Assembly: GCF_000414115.1 (NCBI RefSeq)
Contig: NZ_AOPZ01000043.1
Coordinates: 1-32,382, forward strand
Origin: Streptomyces aurantiacus JA 4570
GTDB taxonomy: Bacteria; Actinomycetota; Actinomycetes; Streptomycetales; Streptomycetaceae
Length of the DNA stretch: 32,382 nucleotides
Direction: 5' to 3'
Shown here piece after piece: positions 23,632 to 31,425 of this stretch (the stretch's first letter is position 1; each line of letters starts with the position of its first letter). Both the position numbers and the translations under genes were made by a program. The notes under the pieces are model-generated. The model saw only the letters and a list, made by a program, of their open reading frames with translations, was not told the origin of the DNA and searched no databases.

Positions 23632-24651
23632 TCATGGGTGCGTGGTGAGCGGGCTGTGGAAGCGGCGGCGGTACTCGGCCGGTGCCGTGCCGAGCGCCTT
23701 GACGAAGGCGCGGCGCATGGCCTCCGGGGTGCCGTAGCCGCAGGCGCGCGAGACCTCCTCGACCCCGTCGGAGGTGTCCTCCAGGAGCCGGCGCGCGTGC
23801 TCGACGCGCACGCGCTCGACGTACTTGCCCGGGGTCGTGCCGGTCTCCGCCTGGAAGGCGCGGGCGAAGTGCCGGGGCGAAAGGCGGGCGCGCTCGGCCA
23901 GCGCGTCCACGCTGAGGTCGCCCCCGGGGTGTTCGGTGATCCACTGCTGGACCTCGCGCAGCGGCTCCCGCTGGGCGGTCTGCGCCGACAACTGGGCGCT
24001 GAACTGCGCCTGGTTGCCCGGGCGGCGCAGGAACACCACGAGGTAGCGGGCCACGGTCAGCGCGGTGTCCCGGCCCAGGTCCTCCTCGACGAGCGCGAGC
24101 GCGAGATCGATGCCCGCCGTCACGCCCGCCGAGGTCGCGACATGGCCGTCGCGTACGTAGATGGGGTCCGGGTCCACGTCGATCTCCGGGTGGTCGCGGG
24201 CCAGGGTGTCGCAGTACGCCCAGTGGGTCGTCGCGCGGCGGCCGTCGAGCAGGCCCGCGCGGGCCAGCAGGACCGCGCCGGTGCAGACCGAGACCAGGCG
24301 CCGGGCGCGCGGCGCGTGGGCCCGCAGCCAGGCGACCAGCTCGGCGTCCTCGGCGCGGGTGCCGGCGCCGCCGGGGACGAGGAGCGTGTGCGGCGCGGCG
24401 CCCTCGGCGAACCCGGCGGGCCCGGTCAGCCCGCAGGAGCCGGTCAGCTCGGCCAGGGACGTGTCCGGGACCAGCGTGAGTCCGCTCGACGTCCGGACGG
24501 GGGCGCCGTCCAGGGACGCGGTGCGCACCCGGTACGGGACCTCGTCGGGGCCGTGGCAGTGGCTCGCGCCCGTGAAGACCTCCATGGGACCCGTGACGTC
24601 GAGGCTCTGGACGCCGTCGAAGAGGACGACGAGGACGGTTCGCTGCTCCAT
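23632..24651 (-). CDS. GlxA-type transcriptional regulator (DJ-1 domain + AraC HTH)
   Basis: The 339-residue protein has an N-terminal DJ-1/PfpI domain (1-~190, SVCTGAVLLARAGLL with Cys123) and a C-terminal AraC DNA-binding domain with two helix-turn-helix units near 246-267 and 296-317. This is the architecture of AdpA and other Streptomyces GlxA-like activators, although AdpA itself is longer. I chose ATG 24651 (MEQRTVL); an upstream in-frame start at 24765 would pass through repeats that look regulatory. The direct repeats at 24707-24750 resemble AdpA-type sites, so autoregulation is likely (inference). Targets may include the downstream DJ-1 gene and the divergent gene. Confidence 0.92.
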   Translation of the reverse strand: MEQRTVLVVLFDGVQSLDVTGPMEVFTGASHCHGPDEVPYRVRTASLDGAPVRTSSGLTLVPDTSLAELTGSCGLTGPAGFAEGAAPHTLLVPGGAGTRAEDAELVAWLRAHAPRARRLVSVCTGAVLLARAGLLDGRRATTHWAYCDTLARDHPEIDVDPDPIYVRDGHVATSAGVTAGIDLALALVEEDLGRDTALTVARYLVVFLRRPGNQAQFSAQLSAQTAQREPLREVQQWITEHPGGDLSVDALAERARLSPRHFARAFQAETGTTPGKYVERVRVEHARRLLEDTSDGVEEVSRACGYGTPEAMRRAFVKALGTAPAEYRRRFHSPLTTHP

Positions 24652-24706
24652 GCCGTTGATTCTTGGGCCGGGACGGGGTGGCCGCAATGACGAGGACCCC
24701 ACCTTT

Positions 24707-24750
24707 CCTGCCATGTTCCGTGGCGGGGTCCTGCCATGCTCTTGGCGGGG
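24707..24750. promoter_or_regulatory. Direct repeats with AdpA-type TGGCGGGG cores between divergent genes
   Basis: Two copies of CCTGCCATG, N4-5, TGGCGGGG start at 24707 and 24730, so the cores are about two helical turns apart (24721 and 24743). The cores fit the first eight positions of the published AdpA consensus TGGCSNGWWY. They lie 56-100 bases before the GlxA-type regulator start, a likely autoregulatory position. Confidence 0.5.
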
Positions 24751-24782
24751 CGAGGGCGGCGCCACGACCGGCCTTCACGTCA

Positions 24783-24798
24783 TACCGACCAGTCGGTA
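24783..24798. promoter_or_regulatory. Perfect palindromic operator (TetR-type) before the SCO6745-family gene
   Basis: TACCGACCAGTCGGTA has 7-base arms around CA and lies 11 bases before ATG 24809, so a bound protein would block transcription or translation initiation. Sites of this form are typical TetR-family operators in actinobacteria. No TetR gene is present in the window, so the regulator would be encoded elsewhere. Confidence 0.6.
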
Positions 24799-24808
24799 AC
24801 GTGTGGGC

Positions 24809-25702
24809 ATGACCTCTTCGACGACTTCCGCGCCGACCGGCACACCGCTGCCCCCGCGCGCGGGACGGCGCTGCCACAACGTGCTCAACGCCTTCCACAC
24901 CCCGCACTACTTCTCCCCCGACGCGGGCCGCGAGCTGGCCGCGCTCGGCATCACGCATCCGAAGGCCGTCAACTTCGCCATCCGGGCGGCGGCGATGGGA
25001 GCCGTGGGGGCGGGCACCGTGACCGCCGCGTTCTACAACTACAAGCCGGACGTCGTCGCCCGGTTCGTGCCCGGCGTATGGCGCACCGCGTCGCCCGAGG
25101 ACGTGCTGGCCGCCCGGCTGCGCGCCGTCGACTCCACCCTGCGGCGGCTGCTCGGGGACGAGGCGCTGGCGTCCCCGGAGATGGCGGAGGCGGCCCGGCT
25201 CGCCCTGAGGGCGGCGGAGGCGTGTTCGCCGAGCGGCCGCCCCCTGTACGCCGCGCACGCCACCCTGCCCGTGCCCGACGAGCCGCACCTGGCCTACTGG
25301 CACGCGGCGACGCTGCTGCGCGAGCACCGGGGCGACGGCCACCTGGCCGCCCTCCTGGACGCCGAACTCGACGCCGTGGAGGCGCTGGTGAGCCACACGG
25401 CCACCGGCAAGAGCATGACGCCCAAGTGGAACCTCAACACCCGCGGCTGGACCCAGGAGGACTGGGACGCCGCCGTCGAGCGGCTGCGCGGGCGCGGACT
25501 CGTCGACGACAAGGGCGAGTTGACGGAGGCGGGCGTCGCACTGCGGGCGGGGGTCGAGGAGCGGACCGACCGCCTGGACCGGGCGCCGTACGAACACCTC
25601 GGCGCGGAGGGCGTGGCGCGGCTCACGGAGCTGGGCACCGTCTTCGCCGGCGCGGTGGTGCAGGCGGGCGCGTTCCCCGGGGACCTGCTCGGCAAGGGTT
25701 GA
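24809..25702 (+). CDS. SCO6745-family protein of unknown function
   Basis: I recognise this 297-residue protein as the conserved actinobacterial 'SCO6745 family', also called SalK-like or helix-turn-helix-like. Typical features are the N-terminal CHNVLNAFHTPHYFSP block, FYNYKPDVV near residue 75, the central AATLLREHRGDGHLAAL and the C-terminal TRGWTQEDWDAAVERLRGRGLVD, which looks like a winged-helix segment. No catalytic motif can be assigned. ATG 24809 has no ribosome binding site; a GTG six bases upstream is the alternative. A perfect palindrome just upstream implies tight repression by an unlinked regulator. Confidence 0.85.
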   Translation: MTSSTTSAPTGTPLPPRAGRRCHNVLNAFHTPHYFSPDAGRELAALGITHPKAVNFAIRAAAMGAVGAGTVTAAFYNYKPDVVARFVPGVWRTASPEDVLAARLRAVDSTLRRLLGDEALASPEMAEAARLALRAAEACSPSGRPLYAAHATLPVPDEPHLAYWHAATLLREHRGDGHLAALLDAELDAVEALVSHTATGKSMTPKWNLNTRGWTQEDWDAAVERLRGRGLVDDKGELTEAGVALRAGVEERTDRLDRAPYEHLGAEGVARLTELGTVFAGAVVQAGAFPGDLLGKG

Positions 25703-25704
25703 GG

Positions 25705-25740
25705 ACGCCTGGGCACGCCTGGGCACGCCTGGGCGCGCCT
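25705..25740 (+). repeat. Short tandem repeat, 10-base unit
   Basis: About three and a half copies of ACGCCTGGGC lie directly after the SCO6745-family stop. Copies are identical except for one A-to-G change in the last. It looks like slippage in non-coding DNA. Confidence 0.8.
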
Positions 25741-25751
25741 CCCGAAGCATG

Positions 25752-25770
25752 TGCCCCGGTGCCCGGGGTA
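25752..25770 (+). terminator. Short GC hairpin after the SCO6745-family gene
   Basis: The stem TGCCCCGG / CCGGGGTA with loop TGC is mostly paired (six perfect inner pairs, then a wobble and an A-T). It lies 50 bases past the stop and before the next small gene. A TAAAAT at 25805 may be the -10 of that gene. Confidence 0.5.
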
Positions 25771-25837
25771 CTCGCCACGTCCCGCGGCCTCGAACATTCC
25801 TCCGTAAAATGGGCCGGGGAGACGAAGGGAGAACCTC

Positions 25838-25981
25838 GTGTTCCGTGCGATCGCAGATGTCCTGCGCCAGATCGCTGGGGCCATCGCCACTGTGGTCACC
25901 CTGCCGTTCCGGGCCCTGGCCCGGCTCTTCGGCGGAGCCTCACGTTCCGGACGCCGGTCGGGCCGGGCCCGCCGGGTCTGA
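25838..25981 (+). CDS. LPFR-motif small protein, 47 aa
   Basis: The 47-residue protein has a hydrophobic first half (AIADVLRQIAGAIATVVTLPF), the LPFR motif at about residues 23-26, an amphipathic ALARLFGG segment and a strongly basic Arg/Gly tail. This matches the conserved but uncharacterised 'LPFR motif small protein' of Streptomyces. It is probably membrane-associated. GTG 25838 has GAAGGGAGA six bases upstream, and TAAAAT at 25805 is a plausible -10. It stands alone before tex, 111 bases away. Confidence 0.75.
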   Translation: MFRAIADVLRQIAGAIATVVTLPFRALARLFGGASRSGRRSGRARRV

Positions 25982-26092
25982 CCGCGCGACCGGCCGGGTC
26001 CGGCGGTGCCACCGGCCGGGTCTGGCTGCCTCACTGTCGGTGCCACCTGCCACAATTGGCGGGCAACCTCAGTGAGAAGGCGGTACCGCAAC

Positions 26093-28756
26093 GTGACGAT
26101 CACCCCAGCGTCCATCGAAGGCAGGATCGCCGAAGAACTCGGCGTACGGGAGCGGCAGGTGAAGGCCGCCGTGGACCTGCTCGACGGCGGGTCGACGGTG
26201 CCCTTCATCGCGCGCTACCGCAAGGAGGCGACGGAGACGCTCGACGACGCGCAGCTGCGCACGCTCGAAGAGCGGCTGCGCTATCTGCGCGAGCTCGAAG
26301 AGCGGCGGAGCGCCATCCTCGACTCCGTACGCGAGCAGGGCAAGCTCACCGACGAGCTGGAGGCCCGCATCCGCGAGGCCGACACGAAGGCCCGCCTGGA
26401 GGACATCTACCTGCCGTTCAAGCCGAAGCGGCGGACCAAGGCGCAGATCGCGCGCGAGGCCGGTCTCGAACCGCTGGCCGAGGGGCTCCTCGGGGACCCG
26501 ACGGTGGAGCCGCTCGCGGCCGCCGCCGCGTTCGTCGACGCCGACAAGGGCGTCGCCGACCCGCAGGCGGCCCTGGACGGCGCCCGCGCCATTCTCACCG
26601 AGCGGTTCTCCGAGGACGCCGACCTGATCGGCGAGCTGCGCGAGCGCATGTGGGTGCGCGGGCGCCTCGCCGCGAAGGTGCGCGAGGGCAAGGAGGAGGC
26701 GGGCGCCAAGTTCGCCGACTACTTCGACTTCGCCGAGCCGTTCACGGAGCTGCCCTCGCACCGCGTCCTCGCCATGCTGCGCGGCGAGAAGGAGGACGTG
26801 CTCGACCTGGTCCTGGAGCCGGAGGAGCCGGCCGGAGACACCACCGCCCCGGCCGTCCCGTCCTCGTACGAGAGCTCGATCGCCCAGCGCTTCGGTGTCG
26901 CCGACCGCGGGCGGCCGGGCGACAAGTGGCTGGCCGACACGGTCCGCTGGGCCTGGCGGACCCGGATCCTGGTGCACCTCGGCATCGACCTGCGGCTGCG
27001 GCTGCGCACTGCCGCGGAGGACGAGGCGGTGCGGGTGTTCGCGGCGAACCTGCGCGACCTGCTGCTCGCCGCCCCGGCGGGCACGCGCGCGACGCTGGGC
27101 CTCGACCCCGGTTTCCGTACGGGCGTGAAGGTCGCCGTCGTGGACGCCACCGGCAAGGTCGTGGCGACGGACACCATCCACCCGCACGTCCCGGCGAACA
27201 AGTGGGACCAGTCCCTGGCCACCCTCGCGAGGCTCGCCAAGGAGCACGACGTCGACCTGATCGCCATCGGCAACGGCACCGCGTCCCGCGAGACCGACAA
27301 GCTCGCCGGTGAACTCATCACCAAGCACCCGGAGTTGAAGCTCACCAAGGTGATGGTGTCCGAGGCCGGCGCCTCGGTGTATTCGGCGTCGGCGTTCGCC
27401 TCGCAGGAGCTGCCGGAGCTCGATGTGTCGCTGCGCGGCGCGGTGTCGATCGCCCGGCGCCTGCAGGATCCGCTCGCCGAGCTGGTGAAGATCGACCCGA
27501 AGTCCATCGGCGTGGGTCAGTACCAGCACGACCTGTCGGAAGTGAAGCTCTCCCGCTCCCTCGACGCGGTCGTCGAGGACTGTGTGAACGGCGTCGGCGT
27601 GGACGTGAACACGGCGTCGGCCCCGCTGCTCGCCCGGGTGTCCGGCATCGGCTCCGGCCTCGCCGAGAACATCGTGGCGCACCGCGACGCGAACGGCCCG
27701 TTCAAGAACCGCAAGGGCCTCAAGGACGTGCCCCGGCTCGGCCCGAAGGCGTACGAACAGTGCGCGGGCTTCCTGCGCATCCGCGGCGGCGACGACCCGC
27801 TGGACGCCTCCAGCGTGCACCCCGAGGCGTATCCGGTGGTGCGGAGGATGGCCGGTACGGCGGGCGGCGATGTCGGCACGCTGGTCGGCAACACGGCCAC
27901 GCTGCGCTCCCTGAAGCCCGCCGACTTCGTGGACGACGTGTTCGGTCTGCCGACCGTCACGGACATCCTCAAGGAACTGGAGAAGCCGGGCCGTGACCCG
28001 CGTCCGGCCTTCAAGACGGCGACCTTCAAGGACGGCGTCGAGAAGATCTCCGACCTGACGTCGGGGATGGTCCTGGAGGGCGTCGTCACGAACGTCGCCG
28101 CGTTCGGCGCGTTCGTGGACGTCGGCGTCCACCAGGACGGCCTCGTACACGTGTCGGCGATGTCCAAGACCTTCGTCAAGGACCCGCGCGACGTGGTGAA
28201 GCCGGGCGACATCGTCAAGGTGAAGGTCCTCGACGTGGACGTGCCGCGCAAGCGGATCTCGCTGACGCTCAGGCTCGACGACGAGGCGGCGGAGTCTGCC
28301 GCGGGCGGCGGGAACGGTGGCGGGAGGCAGCGCGGTGGGCGGCCGCCGCAGCAGCGTGGGGCCTCCGGCCAGGGGCAGCAGGGTCGCGGTGGCCAAGGCC
28401 GGGGGCAGGGGCAGGGCGGGCGCCCTCAGCGGCAGCAGCGGCAGGGGGGCCGCCGCCCGCCAATGACGCGATGGCGGAGGCTTTGCGCCGGGCGGGGTTG
28501 GTCGACCCTAAGCGGCGCTAGGCGCTCCGCTGGGTGTGCCGCGCTTTGCCGTATTGCGTCTGCGGGCTTGTGGGGGCTGGTCGCGCAGTTCCCCGCGCCC
28601 CTTCAGGGCGCTTCCGCACCGCAGCGGACTGGCGCGGGCGGAGGTCAGGGTGACGGTTCCGTCACCTTGCCCTCCGTTACCTCCAGGCGGCGGGTGACGT
28701 GCACCGCGTCGAGCATGCGGCGGTCGTGGGTGACCAGCAGGAGCGTGCCCGGGTAG
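26093..28756 (+). CDS. tex: Tex-family RNA-binding transcription accessory protein, frame changed near the 3' end
   Basis: Tex binds RNA and affects transcription. Domains in order: N-terminal Tex HTH region (1-~190, [19 protein letters not shown]), YqgF RNase H-like domain (from [10 protein letters not shown], ~337), helix-hairpin-helix (~504-560, [21 protein letters not shown]), S1 RNA-binding domain (~655-725), then an Arg/Gly/Gln-rich tail. As read the ORF gives 887 residues and runs on to 28756, antisense into the ABC-F gene. The family-like ending ([19 protein letters not shown], stop 28521) is present but one frame off, so the true end is probably 28521 (~809 residues). GTG 26093 fits the conserved N-terminus; GTG 26072 is the alternative. 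Confidence 0.9.
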   Translation: MTITPASIEGRIAEELGVRERQVKAAVDLLDGGSTVPFIARYRKEATETLDDAQLRTLEERLRYLRELEERRSAILDSVREQGKLTDELEARIREADTKARLEDIYLPFKPKRRTKAQIAREAGLEPLAEGLLGDPTVEPLAAAAAFVDADKGVADPQAALDGARAILTERFSEDADLIGELRERMWVRGRLAAKVREGKEEAGAKFADYFDFAEPFTELPSHRVLAMLRGEKEDVLDLVLEPEEPAGDTTAPAVPSSYESSIAQRFGVADRGRPGDKWLADTVRWAWRTRILVHLGIDLRLRLRTAAEDEAVRVFAANLRDLLLAAPAGTRATLGLDPGFRTGVKVAVVDATGKVVATDTIHPHVPANKWDQSLATLARLAKEHDVDLIAIGNGTASRETDKLAGELITKHPELKLTKVMVSEAGASVYSASAFASQELPELDVSLRGAVSIARRLQDPLAELVKIDPKSIGVGQYQHDLSEVKLSRSLDAVVEDCVNGVGVDVNTASAPLLARVSGIGSGLAENIVAHRDANGPFKNRKGLKDVPRLGPKAYEQCAGFLRIRGGDDPLDASSVHPEAYPVVRRMAGTAGGDVGTLVGNTATLRSLKPADFVDDVFGLPTVTDILKELEKPGRDPRPAFKTATFKDGVEKISDLTSGMVLEGVVTNVAAFGAFVDVGVHQDGLVHVSAMSKTFVKDPRDVVKPGDIVKVKVLDVDVPRKRISLTLRLDDEAAESAAGGGNGGGRQRGGRPPQQRGASGQGQQGRGGQGRGQGQGGRPQRQQRQGGRRPPMTRWRRLCAGRGWSTLSGARRSAGCAALCRIASAGLWGLVAQFPAPLQGASAPQRTGAGGGQGDGSVTLPSVTSRRRVTCTASSMRRSWVTSRSVPG
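28444..28521 (+). other. Displaced Tex C-terminus behind a G6 run (frame change)
   Basis: In the tex frame the codons after 28459 read PMTRWRRLC and continue without homology. In the -1 frame they read [20 protein letters not shown] and stop at TAG 28519-28521. The switch lies at or just after six G residues (28444-28449). One missing base, a sequencing error, or -1 slippage would each explain it. Confidence 0.8.
28543..28611 (+). repeat. Common Streptomyces intergenic repeat with hairpin, between convergent tex and ABC-F genes
   Basis: The stretch containing TTTGCCGTATTGCGTCTGCG, then GGGGGCTGGTCGCGCAGTTC and a GCGCCC/GGGCGC stem (28595-28611), matches from memory a sequence seen many times between Streptomyces genes. 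Between convergent genes it probably acts as a bidirectional terminator. Its presence right after TAG 28521 supports that position as the true tex end. Confidence 0.65.
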
Positions 28757-30288
28757 GAGTCCAGGGCCGATTCGAGCTGCTCGATGGCGGGCAGGTCGAG
28801 GTGGTTCGTCGGCTCGTCGAGGACCAGCAGGTTCACGCCCCGGCCCTGGAGCAGGGCGAGGGCGGCGCGGGTGCGCTCCCCCGGTGACAGGGTCACCGCG
28901 GGCCGCAGCACATGCTCGGCCTTGAGGCCGAACTTGGCGAGGAGCGTGCGGACTTCCGCCGGGTCGGTGTCCGGCACGGCCGCGCGGAACGCGTCGAGCA
29001 GCGACTCGGCGCCGTGGAACAGGGCGCGGGCCTGGTCGACCTCGCCCACGACGACGCCCGAGCCGAGGGCCGCCTGCCCCTCGTCCACGGGGACGCGGCC
29101 GAGCAGCGCGGCAAGCAGGGTCGACTTGCCCGAGCCGTTGGCGCCGGTGATGGCGACCCGGTCCGCCCAGTCGATCCGCAGGTCGACGGGGCCGAGCGTG
29201 AAGGTGCCGCGCCGTACGACGGCGTCGCGCAGGGTGGCGACGACGGTGCCGGAGCGCGGCGCCGCCGCGATCTCCATCCGCAGCTGCCACTCCTTGCGCG
29301 GTTCCTCGACGACGTCCAGGCGCTCGATCATCCGCTGGGTCTGGCGGGCCTTCGCGGCCTGCTTCTCGCTCGCCTCGCTGCGGAACTTGCGGCCGAGCTT
29401 GTCGCTGTCGGTGGCCTTGCGGCGGGCGTTCTTGACGCCCTTGTCCATCCAGGACCGCTGCATCTGGGCGCGGTCCTGGAGGGCGGACCGCTTGTCGGCG
29501 TACTCCTCGTACTCGTCGCGGGCGTGCCTGCGGGCGACCTCGCGCTCCTCCAGATACGCCTCGTAGCCGCCGCCGAAGAGGTTGATCTGCTGCTGGGCCA
29601 GGTCGAGTTCGAGGACCTTGGTGACCGTGCGGGCCAGGAACTCGCGGTCGTGGCTCACCACGACGGTGCCCGCGCGCAGGCCGCGGACGAAAGCCTCAAG
29701 GCGCTCCAGGCCCGCCAGGTCCAGGTCGTTGGTGGGCTCGTCGAGCAGGAACACGTCGTAGCGGGACAGCAGCAGCGAGGCCAGTCCCGCGCGGGCCGCC
29801 TGGCCGCCGGAGAGCGCCGTCATCGGGTGGTCCAGGCGCACCCCCAGGCCGAGGGACTCGGCGACTTCCTCGGCGCGTTCGTCCAGGTCGGCGCCGCCGA
29901 GGGCGAGCCAGCGCTCCAGACTGTGGGCATACGCGTCGTCGGCGCCGGGCGCGCCCTCGACAAGCAGCTCGGTCGCCTCCTCCATGGCGTCCTGCGCCGC
30001 GGCGACTCCGGTGCGGCGGGCGAGGAAGGCGTGGATCGTCTCGTCCGGGCGGCGCTCGGGCTCCTGGGGCAGATGGCCGACCGACGCCGACGGGGGCGAC
30101 AGGCTGAGCCCGCCGGACTCCGGGGTGTCCAGGCCCGCGAGGAGGCGCAGGAGCGTGGACTTTCCGGCGCCGTTGGCGCCCACGAGCCCGATGACGTCGC
30201 CGGGGGCGACGACGAGGTCCAGGCCCTCGAAGAGGGTGCGGTCGCCGTGGCCGGCGGCGAGGTGCTTCGCGACAAGTGTGGCGTTCAT
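28645..30288 (-). CDS. ABC-F family ATPase
   Basis: ABC-F proteins act on the ribosome in translation control or antibiotic resistance and have no membrane domain. The 547-residue protein has two ATP cassettes: Walker [10 protein letters not shown] (37-45) and GANGSGKST (382-390), signatures [10 protein letters not shown] and [10 protein letters not shown], and Walker B with DEPTNDLD and DEPTNHLD. Between them is a charged linker (about 240-330, rich in Arg/Lys/Glu) that would reach the peptidyl-transferase region. I chose ATG 30288 (MNATLV); an upstream start would add nine residues. A TAGGCT at 30303-30298 suggests a very short leader. Whether it confers resistance cannot be read from sequence. 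Confidence 0.92.
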   Translation of the reverse strand: MNATLVAKHLAAGHGDRTLFEGLDLVVAPGDVIGLVGANGAGKSTLLRLLAGLDTPESGGLSLSPPSASVGHLPQEPERRPDETIHAFLARRTGVAAAQDAMEEATELLVEGAPGADDAYAHSLERWLALGGADLDERAEEVAESLGLGVRLDHPMTALSGGQAARAGLASLLLSRYDVFLLDEPTNDLDLAGLERLEAFVRGLRAGTVVVSHDREFLARTVTKVLELDLAQQQINLFGGGYEAYLEEREVARRHARDEYEEYADKRSALQDRAQMQRSWMDKGVKNARRKATDSDKLGRKFRSEASEKQAAKARQTQRMIERLDVVEEPRKEWQLRMEIAAAPRSGTVVATLRDAVVRRGTFTLGPVDLRIDWADRVAITGANGSGKSTLLAALLGRVPVDEGQAALGSGVVVGEVDQARALFHGAESLLDAFRAAVPDTDPAEVRTLLAKFGLKAEHVLRPAVTLSPGERTRAALALLQGRGVNLLVLDEPTNHLDLPAIEQLESALDSYPGTLLLVTHDRRMLDAVHVTRRLEVTEGKVTEPSP

Positions 30289-30336
30289 CAGACCCACGAG
30301 CCTAGTGCCCGGCACGCCGGACGCCGACCGGACGGG

Positions 30337-31359
30337 TCAGGGCGACACCGCCGAGACCAGCACGCTGTCCGGCGTCCGCGCGACGACGAACTGGGACTTG
30401 CCCGGCAGGGCGACCCGGTGCTCGCCGGGCGCGAGGACCTCGTCGAGCACCTCGTGGACGCGGGTGCGCAGGAGCCGGTCGACGCGGTAGGCGGTGAGCC
30501 GCACCCGGCAGGAGGAGGTGACCTCGGTGACCGCCGCGCCCCCGGCCACCGTGAGCCGCGTCAGCCGCCGCTGCGCCAGCGGACTGCGGTCGAGGGCGTA
30601 CTCGATCTGGGCGACGAGCAGCGGGACGACGGGCGCGAACCCGTCGACGTAACGGACCTCGACCCCCGCCCCCTCGAAGGCGGCCCGCACGCCGTCGCGC
30701 ATCCGCTCCGGCACCGCGCGCCCGAACGCGACGGCGCCGTACGTCCGCAGCTCCTCGGCCGGCACCCCGGACGCGTCCGCCGCGATCTCCGCGCCGATGC
30801 CGATCATCCGCAGCGCCGCGGCGAGCTTGGCGAGCAGCGCCACCCGCGCCCCGATGAGCAGCACCCGGCGCCGCCCGGCCGCCGGCTCGGCCCCGTTCAA
30901 TAACCGCCCAAGCGCCGCGCGGTACTCGCCGCCGCGGAAGCGGAACGGCCCTATGCCGTGGTAGCCGTTCCGTTCCAGGTCGGCGTGTTCGGACGTCTGC
31001 CAGGCGAAGTCCCGCCACACATAGTCCTCGCCGTCCTCGCCCGCGCGGTCGATGACGGCCGTGACCGCGCCGCACTCCAGGCCCTCGCACTCGGGGCAGC
31101 CGTAGATCACGTACCGCCCGTCGCGCAGCGGGGCCTCGGCCTCGAGGAGCAGACGGCGCACATGCGTCGTGAAGATCGCCGGCGGGATGTCGGACGCGAG
31201 CGGGGACACGGCGTCGAGGTCGGCGAGCTGGAACAGCAGCGGGCGGCCGTTCACGATGAAGTCGACGAAGTCACGGTGCACTTGGTAGTCACCGTTGGCG
31301 AGAACTCCACCGGCGCGCATCGCCGGGGCCAGGCCGAAAGTCGCGTACTCGGCAGACAT
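30337..31359 (-). CDS. Conserved actinobacterial protein, putative oxidoreductase
   Basis: A 340-residue protein I recognise only as a conserved Streptomyces family sometimes labelled oxidoreductase. The N-terminal half includes GDYQVHRDFVDFIVNGRPLLFQL and a Cys cluster C88-x2-C91-x4-C96 (GCPECEGLECGAVT) that could bind a metal. Residues ~175-205 form a Rossmann-like start (RRRVLLIGARVALLAKLAAAL), but without a clear GxGxxG, so the label is weak. ATG 31359 follows GATACT by nine bases, suggesting a leaderless or near-leaderless transcript. It is divergent from the oxidase gene across 66 bases and followed by ABC-F 48 bases on. Confidence 0.8.
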   Translation of the reverse strand: MSAEYATFGLAPAMRAGGVLANGDYQVHRDFVDFIVNGRPLLFQLADLDAVSPLASDIPPAIFTTHVRRLLLEAEAPLRDGRYVIYGCPECEGLECGAVTAVIDRAGEDGEDYVWRDFAWQTSEHADLERNGYHGIGPFRFRGGEYRAALGRLLNGAEPAAGRRRVLLIGARVALLAKLAAALRMIGIGAEIAADASGVPAEELRTYGAVAFGRAVPERMRDGVRAAFEGAGVEVRYVDGFAPVVPLLVAQIEYALDRSPLAQRRLTRLTVAGGAAVTEVTSSCRVRLTAYRVDRLLRTRVHEVLDEVLAPGEHRVALPGKSQFVVARTPDSVLVSAVSP

Positions 31360-31413
31360 GCCCTGAGTATCCCCACCCGGCAGGATCTCTGCGCACGGCA
31401 TGACGTATTCCGC

Positions 31414-31425
31414 TACGTTTCCGGG
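31414..31425 (+). promoter_or_regulatory. Likely -10 box giving a leaderless transcript for the oxidase gene
   Basis: TACGTT (31414-31419) matches TAnnnT and ends six bases before ATG 31426. There is no ribosome binding site, so transcription may start at the ATG. No convincing -35 was found. Confidence 0.4.

Noticed and set aside
25705..25740. Short tandem repeats as a CRISPR array
   Set aside because: The 10-base units are directly adjacent with no spacers and there are no cas genes.
28444..28450. Programmed -1 ribosomal frameshift as the explanation of the tex tail
   Set aside because: G-GGG-GGC can slip, but I see no convincing downstream pseudoknot and know of no such case in Tex; a one-base sequence error or mutation is simpler.
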